From positions 62,001 to 126,000 of the forward strand of contig JAVLUZ010000328.1 of NCBI GenBank assembly GCA_036768485.1: a DNA stretch of 64,000 nucleotides, in the 5' to 3' direction. Position numbers and translations under genes: made by a program. The notes under the pieces are model-generated. The model saw only the letters and a program-made list of their open reading frames with translations, did not search any database and was not told the origin of the DNA. The stretch is from Mermis nigrescens. Taxonomy: Eukaryota > Nematoda > Enoplea > Mermithida > Mermithidae. This document shows, in pieces, positions 41,093-52,659 of this stretch (positions within the stretch are counted from its first letter, which is position 1; every line of letters starts with the position of its first letter).

Positions 41093-43588
41093 CATACATA
41101 TATGTAGTCGTATATTAAGCTGCACCTTACTCTGGCAATGATATCTTTGATTTTTTGCAATTTTTTATGCTCTTCCTAAATATGTACGTAAATACATACT
41201 TTTTTATAAAAATTATTTTTGAAAGTATCAACTAAAAGACTTACAATGCATAACAATAGGCACCTGCTGGACATCCATACAAAAACCAGTCAAAGTAGAT
41301 TTTTGTTGTGTTAAACACAAGTAAGGGATGCATCTGACAAGACAACCACTAAATTTTTTATTAAAACCCTATTTTCTAGTTAAGTTTTTGTCATATCGCT
41401 GTAAATAGGCCGAAAAAAGCTCATTTATTACTGCTCTACAACTTGTCATAAAGCTAAATGGAAAACGATGTGACTGAAGTCAAAACGATGCTAGACAAAG
41501 TTCTAGACACAGATATATGGAAGATCACGAAAAATGCCAATAAAATGATTCACTATGTAACTTAGAGGGCTTCGCCCGCTTTCTAGTTATTGGAGTATCT
41601 TAGCGCGCGCAAATGAGTTGGCTGATTTAGCACTTGAAGTATGTACGGATAACTAAACTGACAGCACGCCGTCAGAGAAGATACCCAACACACAACAACT
41701 ACGAAAGCAGCGAACCCCCGTAAGTACCTTCGGGACTTACCTAAGTACCTATGCTACAACTAGCGCTGGTCAAGAAGCTGCGGTAAAAACCTGCACTCTT
41801 CCAAAATGACCCTGAATACCTACTGCCTAAAATCTCCACGGACGTAATTGGTCCGGTACCTATGGAGAAAATGGGAAGGAGATGCCGACCGCAGATCTTA
41901 ACCAGGAGTAATTAGATAATCCCGGTATTCGCCCTAGGTCCTTGGACCTTTTTAGACCAAAAGAATAATTTTTCGCGAAAAGAATTGAAAAGGTTTCGCA
42001 CTAGATTACCTATGGCGAAACTACTTATGAATTCTGGTTCCACTAGCACTCAGTACTTAAATCACAACAACAAAGAGCTCTAATCCGGGCTGTCATCAAC
42101 TATAAAAATTATGTAATAATTTTTATAGATTTTTGGTTCGAAAAAGGAATTATGAATTTTGCACAAAATGATAAATAAAGGTTTTACCCAACGAAATCCG
42201 GCAAGAAATAAAGTTATGGCCGGCCTAATCCCAATTCGCAACTGCCTGCGGTATAGTGCACCTCTAGACAATTGATTTTCGTGCTTTACCAAATCAAAAA
42301 CAATGTACAAGAAATGGCGCTGATAAAGTCGGAAGCGACACGCCGAAAACGCAAAAGACCAGACTGCCACAAAACTAAACTAATAATCCTAAGGGGATTG
42401 GCCTACAGTAATAAGAGAAGAAAAATATTGTATAATGTGTTTATGACAAAAATTGTGTGCTTCTTGCACATAGATTTTTCGGGTCTCCGCACAGGCTCAA
42501 CGTGAATAGCGGTCATGTCGCCTATGTTTTTAATGTGAAAATTGATAGGGGACTTGTAGGGGGTTCCACAGTAAAAAGGTCGCATCATTTGTATCCCTCG
42601 CGACACATAGCGACAAGAGTCCAACCAATTGACACTGCGTGGTCGGAATGCCTCCGCATGTCATATCGTCGATCTGAAAATATGGCTGGATCGCCAAAGT
42701 GGAACCAAACGACCGGATGGTCGGAATTGGCGCACTAATGTGCGCAAAGGCCGTACAAGTAACGGCTCGTGTAGATACACTATCTACAACTATGACTCAG
42801 TCCTATAACACGGTAAACGAAGGGATATTGAGCTTTACTATTCAAAATTGTATTGCAGTAAACTGCATAGAACGCTCGGAAAACAGCTTTTATATGTACC
42901 CTTTAAATTGAGCGTGCGAGGAAAAAGACAGCAGGTATAGTATTTTGTTAACCTAGTGCATGAATTTGCCCTGGCAACTATTTCCGTTATTACAATAACA
43001 TCCGGGTCCTTCATCGCTCGTCATGTAATATCTATGAAAAAATTCTTTATCGACTCCGTCAAGCAAGGGGAAATTCGAGCGCTGCAGTAAAAAGCATATT
43101 AGTTCTAGGAGCGGATCCATGAAAACAGACTACAGAAGGTTAGCAAAACTATACGAAACTGCTCACGGCTTTAATGCCTTGAACTTTAATTTTAAATACG
43201 CAAGCTATGCTATTTCTGCGAAATACGGCAGGATATCTACTACTGTAGATCCTTGGCAGATTGCGTCAGTAAATCAAAAAATCGTTCCGCGATTCTTTAC
43301 CGTCGTAGGGAGATGAGTGAACGGGAAGCACAGAATAAACACAAGATAGCTTTGAGCTAGGAACAAAACAAAACAATAGCAAGATCGCCCTTGTTGTAAA
43401 AACATCTGCAAACTTCGTTCAATTTTGAATTGTAACGTTAAAATTTTTGCAAAATCAGCCGAATCACAATTCTGAATCACCTTTTTTCCATCTAAACTTA
43501 AGAATATGGTACTTTTAGAAAAGGAGCAAAACGAATATGGAATGCCAAAATTTTTTTGCCAAGATGGTAGAACATGAAAAATTGAAGA
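41093..43588. other. Unexplained intergenic stretch, less AT-rich
   Basis: From about 41550 to 43320 the DNA looks visibly less AT-rich than its surroundings and has several overlapping + strand open frames of 60-93 codons (for example 42457-42738 and 42699-42911). I recognise none of them. It contains no member of repeat families A-I. Confidence 0.4.
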
Positions 43589-43975
43589 AACCCTGTGACA
43601 CAAGTATTTTATGATTGTTTTGTCAATCTTGGTCTTATACAATTATCTTTTGATCCAAATAGAGATGAAAATATTCTTGATCTAATTTTGTGTACTTCCA
43701 GCAATCTTGTCTTCAATGTATTAACTACTGAACCTTTCTCTAATAGTGATCATTGTAGCATTGAGTTCAGTTTACCTGCGTCTGTAGTACCCAACCAAAC
43801 TTCCCTTGAGTATGACTTTAGAAAAGCGGACTATGCATCTATCGAGATTTTTTTAGCCTCTATCGATTGGCACCTCTGTTTTACCCATTGCATTAGCATT
43901 AACGATTTTTATGTTGTTTTTCTTGACATAATTAATGAGGCTATATATCGATACGTTCCCTTTGGGCAAACCTAG
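43589..43975 (+). mobile_element. Non-LTR retrotransposon R1, 5' piece (endonuclease fragment)
   Basis: The frame reads FYDCFVNLGLIQLSFDPNRD, then NSDHCSIEFSLP with the SDH catalytic box of an exonuclease/endonuclease/phosphatase (EEP) domain, up to IYRYVPFGQ. Its sequence then stops at the insertion of element R2 and resumes at about 47815 with VHKKSLPKSCRKL. In R2 the same stretch is continuous (FVPKVKAK..., then LLWQKYKKYR). The 5' part of the endonuclease is absent, so R1 is 5'-truncated. Confidence 0.8.
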
Positions 43976-44888
43976 TCAGTCAAAGAAGCCCATTGATCGT
44001 CAATCAAAATCTCCATCGCATTCAGGAAATCTAACGCTTCAAAATTCTCCTATTAAAAATGACGCCTACCCATGCATAATCTGTTCGCTATTAGTTACTG
44101 AGAGTCATATTTCGGCCATTCAGTGCGATATTTGCCACAAATGGGCTCATGCCGAATGCCTAAATTTACCACCAGCACTCGTTTCTTATTTTAATAGCAA
44201 ACAATATGTGGACGCTTCATTCTCATTCCCATTCGTTTGCAGCTGTTGCAAACCTGTATTTGAAAATATTGCCTCCTTACCAACCAAATTTTCCATATTA
44301 GAATCTCGAATAAATTTATTGGAAGAACGCTACGAATCGAAGGCAAATGCATCCCATACGTCCGACATCGGTTTGTTAATCAAGGACTGTTTGGAGCGAG
44401 AATCCAAAAAGTCAAATGCAGTATTATTCGGTTTACCCGATTCAGATGACGATTTGAACTCTGTAAAGTCTTTGGTTGATGAATTCAGCAACGAATCCGA
44501 CTTGTCATCTGTTGATATTACGCAAGTTTTCCGTGATGGTCCCAAACATCAGGGCAAACCTCAATTCCTGAAGGTTTGCCTCACGTCACCACGTGCTCAA
44601 CGTCGTTTTATCGGACTAGTCAACAAAGTGATTCGCCCGTCAAATCCATCTAATGGTCGGTCCAAATTGCGCGCTCGGCCAGACCTTTCGTACATGCAGC
44701 GCAAGCGACAGCGCGAGCTGTTTGCTGAATTGAATGACCGACGAAACTCGGGCGAAACGGATCTTTTCATAGACTTTGCTGCCGATTGTGTCAAAAAGAA
44801 GCCGACTTACGCGTCACGCGCTCGTTCCAATTTTCCGAAACCGTCCTTTCCTCAATCTTTCGCTCGCGTTGATTCCGGTTCTGTATAG
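43976..44888 (+). CDS. R2 ORF1: PHD-finger nucleic-acid-binding protein
   Basis: In CR1-like elements the ORF1 protein binds the element RNA. Residues 47-100 of the open frame from 43935 form a C4HC3 PHD finger: CIIC, CDICHKWAHAEC, then CSCC. A short coiled-coil-like segment follows (KFSILESRINLLEERYESK), then ESKKSNAVLFGLPDSDDDLN and a basic RNA-binding-like region with PQFLKVCLTSPRAQRRF and YMQRKRQRELFAELNDRRN, as in L1/CR1 ORF1 C-terminal domains. The ATG at 43935 lies in the flanking R1 sequence, so the native start is lost or upstream truncation has occurred. It ends with TAG at 44886. Confidence 0.8.
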
Positions 44889-47679
44889 GATAAGTCGCCC
44901 TCTGAATTTATTAGTGCTAGGTGTTTTTTATTCAATGCACAAAGTTTAGTAAACAAGTTAGGGGAGTTATATTATTTGTTAGATAGTGACAATTTTGACT
45001 TAATTTTCTGTTGTGAAACATGGTTAAATGAAGTAATTCATGATAGCATTTTATGTCCTCAAAACAATTATCAAATTTTTCGCTCTGATCGAGTAAATAA
45101 ACGAGGCGGCGGGGTCATTGTCTTTGTAAAATCACATTTTAGTGCTCGCTTTTGTTAAAGTTCCTAACGAACTGAGTATATCTGACTCTTTAATTATTGA
45201 TTTTTTCCATGGTCAGGATAGAATTAGATTTCTTCTTATTTACAGACCTCCTCACTACGATTTAAATCATGCTTTAAGAATCTGTAACTTGATAGAATGG
45301 GTAAATAATTGCTCTTATCCCGTAATTATCCTAGGGGATTTCAATTTACCTAAAATTGATTGGACCTTAGGTACCTTTACATCCGATTCTCTTAACGAAT
45401 TGTTTTACGACTGTTTCTCGTCTACAGGATTAACACAATTAGTTTTAGATCAAACGCATGATACAAATATCATTGATGTTATTTTTGCAGCAAATAATGT
45501 TTTTAATGTTAAAGTACTACCCTCCTTTTCCACAAGTGACCACAATTCTATATCTTTTGAAACTCTGATAACTCCACCTACTACTTATGTAGAATCTCAC
45601 TTTAATTTTCAAAAAGCAGACTACTTTAGTATTGGTAGCTTTCTTTCTACTATTTCTTGGCCTGATCTTTTTTCTACTTGTTTAAATGTTAACGACATGT
45701 ATAATGTATTTTTAAATGTCTTAAGGCCTCTTATTTTTACTTTTGTTCCTAAAGTTAAAGCAAAGCCCTCCAAATTTTCATACCCTAAAGTTTTACGAAA
45801 ATTATTTGCCAAAAAACGGCTTTTATGGCAAAAATACAAAAAATATCGTACAATTATATGCAAACAAAGGTATCGTAATCATTGTAAAATGTTACGCAAA
45901 GAAATTCATAATCATTTTTGTTTACAGGAAAGTAATTTATTGCAACATAACGATCTGAAATCCTTTTTTAGATTTGTAAATAATCGTTTAAATAATTCTC
46001 GAAGCATTCCACCTATTACTTCCACTGACAATAATGTAGTAACTGATCTTCATTGTAAAACTAATATGTTCAATCATTACTTCTCTTCCGTATTTACCAA
46101 TGATGATACTAACGATTCTTTTGTTTTTCAGAAGCGGGGCGATTTTTCTATTTCAAACATCGTCTTTGACGAAAATAATGTCTCACGGGCGATTGCTAAG
46201 ATGAAAAACTCGACTTCGATAGCGCCTGATGGTTTAAGTAACTTTTTTGTTAAAAAATTAGCTTATTATCTTCTTAAACCCCTTATCAGTATTTTTACTG
46301 TTTCTTTTTTATCAGGTGATATCCCAGACATTTGGAGGGAGGCTTACGTTGTACCTATAATTAAAAAGGGTGACCCCTCATTAACTGAAAATTATCGTCC
46401 TGTTTCTTTATGTTGCTCAACTTGTAAGATAATGGAAAGTATTATTAATACTCAACTATCAATTTATTTATCTACAAATGAGTTAATATCACCTTTTCAA
46501 TATGGTTTCCAAAAACATAAATCTTGCGAATTGCAACTATTAAATTGTAAACATTCTTGGGTTAAATCACTGGAATGTAAAGAAACCGTTGATATTATTT
46601 ATATAGACTTTGCTAAAGCTTTTGACAAAGTCGACATATCTAAACTTCTTGTTAAATTAACTAGTTACGGTATTCAACAACACCTGTTTAATTGGTTAAA
46701 AGCTTTTCTATCTAATCGTATTCAGTGTGTTCGCGTTAATCAGTGTTTTTCAGATTATGCCGCTGTTACAAGTGGAGTTATTCAAGGGTCCATTCTTGGA
46801 CCTACGTTGTTTTTGATTTTTATAAATGATATCTTTGATAACTTGTTAAGTTCGACTTTTATGTTCGCGGATGACTTAAAAATATTCAATCTTTCCTGCA
46901 ATTATCAAACACTTCAGACCGATTTAGATAGAATTTCCATTTGGGCCACCAGAAATTGTTTACCAATATCATATTCTAAATGCACAGCCCTATATTTGGG
47001 CAAAAATAATCCTAAATTGTCATATACACTCAATACACAAGTTATTACGAACGATTCTGTCTATGTTCGCGATTTAGGAGTGCTAATTTCGCACAACCTG
47101 AAATTTAAGGAACATTACAACAGTATTATCAAGAAAGCTTTCTTGAGATCTATCTTAATTAGAAAATCCTTCTTTTCGCGTGATAAAAATAATCTCGTAA
47201 AGGCCTTCATTGTTTACGTCAGACCGATCCTTGAATATTCCTGTGCTTTATGGAACCCCTCTTATATTAGTGATATCAACAGGCTGGAGGCTCTTCAGCG
47301 TAAATTTACTAAATACATAGTTGGATATCATAGCCCTCTTTCTTACGACGAACGCCTTAACCAACTTAACTTGTGTCGATTAGAATTACGTCGCCTTCAT
47401 ATTTGCTTATGTATGATGTATCAAATTATTAGTCAAAAATCTTGTCTTTGCATGACAGATTTTTTTGTGCTTAATCAAAATACTACTCGCTGCACAAATC
47501 GTTTCAAGCTAGTTGTTCCTCTTGTCCGTTCTAATTTACAAAAATTTGACTTTTTCTATAAGTATATCTCTGTTTGGAATCACCTACCTGATTTTGTAGT
47601 CTCTTCCCCTAACTTGAATATATTCAAATCTAGATTAATTGATGTCGACTTATCCAAATTTATTATAGGGCGGGCTTAA
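44889..47679 (+). pseudogene. R2 ORF2: endonuclease-reverse transcriptase, one frameshift
   Basis: The polyprotein nicks DNA and copies the element RNA into the target site. It begins in the same frame as ORF1, straight after the UAG, with CFLFNAQSLVNKL and IFCCETWLNE of the EEP domain. Near 45148 the frame shifts to the one open from 45142 to 47679. That frame gives VIILGDFNLPKIDW, TSDHNSISF (catalytic SDH), then the reverse transcriptase with APDGLSNFF, VDIIYIDFAKAFDKVD, QGSILGPTLFLIFIND, FADDLKIF (about residue 575 of this frame) and a C-terminal SVWNHLPDFVVSS. Apart from the frameshift all motifs are present. Confidence 0.85.
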
Positions 47680-47814
47680 ATCGTCATTTTCATGACTCGC
47701 TCGTCGCCTTTTGCTGTACGCTTTTATTCTTTTGACCGTACGTTTTATTACTCTTTTACATCTTTCGTAATTGTCGCGTTTCAGTAATAAATTATTTCAT
47801 TCATTCATTCATTC

Positions 47815-49900
47815 AAGCATACTGTGCATAAAAAATCACTGCCAAAGTCGTGTCGTAAATTGCAAGTAATTAAAAAGGAACTTTGGGAAAAGTATAAAAA
47901 GAGTCGTTGCCCTGTTATTTTAAGCAAGTATAAGAAGATTACTAAAGAAATTAAATTTGCTTTGAAAGATCTTTTCACGAGGGAGGAACGTAAGCTTTTA
48001 AATTCTCGAAATGTAAAAAATTTTTATTCTTTCGTAAATGACCGGTTAAAAAAGACAAAGTCAGCTTCAATATTAATGTGTGATGGTAGGATGATAGATA
48101 ATGATTTTGAAAAAGCTAATGCTTACAACTCTTTTTTTGCGAGTAATTTTGTTATTGACGATCTTGTTTCTCCCCATTTCGCAAACAGAGTCAAAAGTGA
48201 TGCTCATCCTCTTTCTGTAAAATTTGATGTTCTGACTATTTCTGAATCCATTAGTAGGCTTAAGCCCACTTTGTCGCTTGGCCCCGATGGCTTGTGTGCA
48301 TATTTTATTAAAAAGTTGAAAACAGTGTTGCTCTCACCTTTAGAAACCATCTTCAACGTTTCTTATCAAAGTGGAAAGATACCCGATTTTTGGCGAAAAG
48401 CTGTTGTGATCCCAGTTCATAAAAGGGGGATATGTCATCAGTTGATAACTATCGTCCAATTTCCTTATGTTGTGTTTCTTGTAAATTAATGGAATCTATA
48501 ATGAACATGTCCTTGCTTTCTTATCTAGAGAAGCAAAATCTGCTAAGTGAAAAACAGTTTGGTTTTAGAAAAAATAGATCATGTGCGTTACAACTTGTTG
48601 AGTGCAAAAATCAGTGGACCAAATTTCTAGATGAGGGAATTCCTGTTGACATTGTCTACATTGACTTTTGTAAGGCTTTTGATACCGTGTCACACAAAAA
48701 ACTGCTAATTAAGTTGGCATCTTATGGACTGAACAAACTCTCTTTTAATTGGATCGAAAATTTCTTGACTAATAGATCCCAAGTCGTTAAAATTAAAAAT
48801 TCTTTATCTGATTCCATTCCTGTTACCAGTGGCGTGCCCCAGGGTAGTATACTAGGTCCCACACTTTTTTTAATCTTCATTAACGACTTATGTGAAATGC
48901 GCCAAAACAGTAATTTTACTTTGTTTGCTGACGATATCAAACTTTGGAATCTATCATCCAATTTCATGACACTTCAAGCTGACATAAATTATGTGCATGA
49001 GTGGGCCAATACATGGCAATTAAAAATATCAGTTAATAAATGTTTAGTTCTATATCTGGGTAGTTCAAACCCTAGGCATTCTTATCACATAAATGATTTC
49101 TATCTTTCTACTGACACACTTTGTGTAAAAGATTTGGGTGTTTTTCTGAATTCTAATTTATCGTCCAGATCTCATTGTGAATATATTGTGAAAAAAGGCA
49201 TGCAGTTAAGCAATCTGATCTTGCGTAGTTTTATTTCTAAAGATAGATTATTACTTGTTAAGGCCTTCATTACTTACGTTCGACCAGTGCTTGAATTTTG
49301 CTGTGTTTTGTGGAGTCCTTACCTGCTGTGTGATATCACCTCCGTCGAACGGGTTCAAAGAAGGTTTACGAAACGAATTTTTAGTGATAAAAATTTGACA
49401 TATGCTGAAAGATTACACGAACTTGGTCTGGACACTCTTGAGCTAAGACGCCTCCATAACGACCTAACATTAGCCTTTTCTATTATCAAATGTAAAGCTC
49501 TTCCTTTCAAGGATTTCTTCACAATTAATTTAAATTCTAATCGAGCAGCAAATTCTTGTAAACTTCTCGTCAATCATGTAAATAAAAATTGCAGAAAATT
49601 TGATTTTTGTAATCGAATAATTCCTATCTGGAACTCTCTACCTGAACAGATTATAAGTGCTCCAAATAGACACGTTTTTCTGACTAAACTTAAAAGATTA
49701 AACCTTTCTAAATTTCTTAAAGGGGCGTAAGTAAGAGCAGTTTTTCCTATTGCCTTTACGTTTACCCTGCTTCGTCATACTTAATTTGTTTTGTCTTTCA
49801 TGTATTTTCATTTTCGTTCATTCGTCCTATCCATGTATGTTAATATTTTCTTTTGACTTAGCGAATAAATTGTTGTTGTTGTTTGTTGTTGTTGTTGTTG
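47815..49900 (+). mobile_element. Non-LTR retrotransposon R1, 3' piece with reverse transcriptase
   Basis: It continues the R1 fragment at 43589-43975. From 47824 the frame reads KKSLPKSCRKLQVIKKELWE up to PDFWRKAVVIPVHKRG. In the GGGGG run at 48426-48430 the frame is lost by one base and continues from 48432 as DNYRPISLCCVSCKLMESIM, VDIVYIDFCKAFDTVSHKK, VPQGSILGPTLFLIFINDL, LFADDIKLWNL, VRPVLEFCCVLWSP and the terminal WNSLPEQIISAP, with stop at 49728-49730. AATAAA at 49864-49869 is followed by a TTG trinucleotide tail to 49900. Confidence 0.85.
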
Positions 49901-50205
49901 AAGTGCGGAAAGAAAATTTGGTGGAAATTTGAGCCATACTTGCAAAATTGCAGGCAACTCTCTATGTGAGTGTTGGGTGGGACGATTAAACGGCTCGATT
50001 CAAGGACTTACACATTTGTCAGAAATAAATAACATGGGCTGAAATTACGTGAGGAAGCATAGCAATGAAGGTGAAGAAAGAAAAAAGGCGAGAAAAGCTG
50101 TTTGAAATTCTGAAAAAATTAAAAAAAATTTCATATTTTTTGCATGTTTTTTCGGTTTTACTTGACAAGATATACAAAAATCTAAGTTTTTGCTTCTATT
50201 ATACT
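49901..50205. other. Intergenic sequence, nothing recognised
   Basis: A-rich, no gene or repeat family seen. Confidence 0.4.
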
Positions 50206-50269
50206 TAGGCTTAGGCTTAGTATATCTAAAAAGGTGTTTTAAGCTGCTTAGGTCGAGGTTGCTCCCGCT

Positions 50270-50463
50270 CAGGTCGATGTATAGATGCTTAGGTCGATGT
50301 ATAGATGCTTAGATCGATGTATAGATGCTTAGGTCGATGTATAGATGCTTAGGTCGATGTATAGATGCTTAGGTCGATGTATAGATGCTTAGGTCGATGT
50401 ATAGATGCTTAGGTCGATGTATAGATGCTTAGGTCGACGTATAGATGCTTAGGTCGACGTAAA
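50270..50463 (+). repeat. Minisatellite, 20-bp unit GGTCGATGTATAGATGCTTA
   Basis: About 9.7 head-to-tail units with almost no divergence (GGTCGACG in the last two, AGATCG in the third). The core CTTAGGTCGA also occurs singly on both sides (50248 and 50512), so the array probably grew from a local CTTAGG-rich sequence (50205-50222). Confidence 0.95.
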
Positions 50464-50719
50464 TTGGGTATCTGCATATGATTCTGCATTCAGCTGTTTG
50501 AATCTTTAAATACTTAGGTCGAGAAGAGGCTAATTAACGAAACCCATAGCTTTTGTGATATTTATCATAGACGGATGAAACTTTTTCCGCGCTTTCTTTC
50601 AACATGTTCTAAGTACTCTGAGCGAAAAATTCGCTTTTCTGAAGTTCATTCCTTAGTATTCTGAAAGTACAATATTCTTAAGTTACTCCCTTTTTTCCTA
50701 GCGATAACACAGTTTACAG

Positions 50720-50895
50720 AAGTATTTGCAGTCTAGGCCGTTGGTTTTTGACTGCAAATAATAAACTGTCCGACCTTGCTTGCAGTCTAGGCCACTGGTT
50801 TTGACTGCAAATAATATTAGACTATCTGATCTTATTTGCAGTCTAGGTCGCTGGTTTTTGACTGCAAATAATATTACATTGTGTGCTACATTTTT
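50720..50895. repeat. Tandem repeat of about 55-60 bp with inverted cores
   Basis: Three units, each TTGCAGTCTAGGCCGNTGGTTTT followed by GACTGCAAATAATA. Within a unit TTTGCAGTC and GACTGCAAA are inverted, so each unit can form a hairpin. Confidence 0.8.
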
Positions 50896-51420
50896 TGCAT
50901 TGACTGCAAATAATTACTGCCATTGCGCCAAAAAAATTCAAAAGTTTATTTCTACGCATTTTTACAATAAAATTGCTGCAATCGGCGCGGCACGGCCTGA
51001 ACATTGATAACAAATAATTAAATCAAATCGATTCGGCGCGAAGCGCCGGGAAATTCAAGACATTTTACCTCTAACGCATTTTTGCCGTCCAAAAATTGTC
51101 CAAAAATCCGTGCAGAAGATGAGGATTTTCAATCTTAGGATAGTTCTAGCACAAGTTGTCGATAAAAGTGCTGCAATCGGCATGGCGCTGCCTAAACATC
51201 AAGAAGTATGAGAGTAAATCAAGACATTTTGGCCCTCTAACACGCATTTTGCATTCCAAAAATTGACCAAATGTGTTCAGTAGATGAGGATTTTTGATTG
51301 TTTTAAGCGTAGGAGGAGGAGTTTCATAAGCTCAACACAGCCGCTTAGTACCTAATATTCAGTGTTCACGAAAGAAGAGAATAGAACATCGATTTCTTCC
51401 TTCGCCTAATTGATTTTTTT
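50896..51420. repeat. Dispersed repeat with GC hairpin
   Basis: It contains a perfect GGCGCGAAGCGCCG at 51035-51048. Two related stretches, 51055-51130 and 51220-51300, share AAGACATTTT..CCTCTAAC.CGCATTTTG, AAAAATTG and GATGAGGATTTT.GAT, an internal tandem duplication of about 165 bp. Confidence 0.55.
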
Positions 51421-51429
51421 CTTATATAA

Positions 51430-51935
51430 ATCAGTATATGTCAACCGCATTATCATTTTTGATGTTGAAATAGGTACAAAGATGTCAGTTTCTAAGTTTA
51501 TTGAGCATTAGGAAGTCAATAACGTTCACGAGTTTTTTAGCACCTCACTAATGAAAGTTGCCCCGTGCTAATGAAAATTTTGGACATTAGCATGAAGTGC
51601 CAACGGATACGACGACGTTTTTTAGTTTAGCCCCAAGCGCGCGATTTAAACACTCCACCATCAATCTACGTACAAGTCAAAAGATTTAGCATTCATCTCG
51701 CCTTCTTTAACGATTTCTAGCACATAATAATTACGTTTTGACAACTTCAAACTGTTTTATGTTGTTTGAAGACAGAATTGGCTTCTTTATGTTCATTTAT
51801 CATTTAATTCATAAGCGCAGTGACGTCTGTTTTTATGTCAAATCAGTATATGTCAACCGCATTATCACTTTTTGATGTTGAAATAGGTACAGAGATGTCA
51901 GTTTCTAAGTTTATTGAGCATTAGGAAGTCAATAA
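51430..51935 (+). repeat. Direct repeat of about 95 bp, two copies
   Basis: ATCAGTATATGTCAACCGCA through GATGTTGAAATAGGTACA and TTATTGAGCATTAGGAAGTC occurs at 51430-51523 and 51842-51934, almost identical. The DNA between them and up to 52175 has inverted pieces around TTTTTTAGCAC...GTGCTAATGAAAATTT (51532-51592 against 52115-52175), suggesting a TIR element partly overlapping the duplication. Confidence 0.75.
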
Positions 51936-52402
51936 TTGTGATGTAGCATGAATTTCTTGATTTATTTAAGAAAAGGATTGATCAAGAAAAAATTGATCTG
52001 CAGAATATCACGGCATTCTTAAAGAGCTAAATTAAAAAAGAAAAGGACATGCATTACTGACACATATAGGTATTATACAGATAAAAAACTGGTGGGCTGA
52101 TGTAATCTATCCCGTGTTAATGGAAGAAATTTTCATTAGCACTGGTTCTAATGGGGATCGTGCTAAAAAACGCTGTGTACCAATTTTTATCATTACTGAT
52201 GACGTCATAGTTATCATTCTGTAGATGGAAGTATTTATCGAACTTTTTTTCGCTGCCTGCTCAGATTATTGAACTTGTCTTCATTGGTTTTGCCAGAAAA
52301 TTATAAATACTTAATAGTTCTCGATTTCCGTCCATTAAGCCCACGTTATCGTATTCGCAAAATTCTCCCTTACGCGCATTCATCACATTCGCAATATAAT
52401 CG

Positions 52403-52659
52403 ATGCCAGAAAAAGACATAATGCTAAACGATGATCATGCAGACGTTGATAAGAAGGATCAATTGGCGGATAACCGGCGCGCTTTAGCCCAGAATTATCT
52501 GGCTACGCAAAATTTAGCCACATTGGACGTTAAGCTATTGACGCCATTAACGTATGAAGTTATCAGTCGACAAGCGACTATTAATATTGGAACTATTGGG
52601 CACGTAGCACATGGCAAGTCAACAGTCGTCAAGGCCATTTCGGGTGTACAGACTGTAAG
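52403..52659 (+). CDS. EIF2S3: EIF2S3 exon 1
   Basis: ATG with an acidic, unconserved start ([20 protein letters not shown]), then the conserved [20 protein letters not shown] and the P-loop [16 protein letters not shown]. The donor is AAG|gtaaat, phase 2. This is the first ATG in the open frame and the start of homology follows about 35 residues later. Confidence 0.93.

Larger units (their letters stand above)
43976..47815 (+). mobile_element. Non-LTR retrotransposon R2 (CR1/L2-like), nearly complete, inserted into R1
   Basis: It carries an ORF1 with a PHD finger, a UAG, then an EEP endonuclease and a reverse transcriptase, and ends with AATAAA at 47786-47791 and a TTCA tetranucleotide tail at 47796-47815. 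The flanks GCAAACCT on the left and GCATACT on the right may be a worn target-site duplication. One frameshift near 45148 breaks the endonuclease, and the 5' end of ORF1 lacks its own ATG. The domain order and microsatellite tail fit the CR1/L2 part of the Jockey group. Confidence 0.85.

Noticed and set aside
43595..43975. Independent host gene encoding an endonuclease-like protein
   Set aside because: Its sequence matches the endonuclease of the adjacent retrotransposon and continues at 47815 after the nested insertion.
50270..50463. Regular 20-bp repeats resembling a CRISPR array
   Set aside because: Units are head-to-tail without unique spacers, and the setting is animal nuclear DNA.
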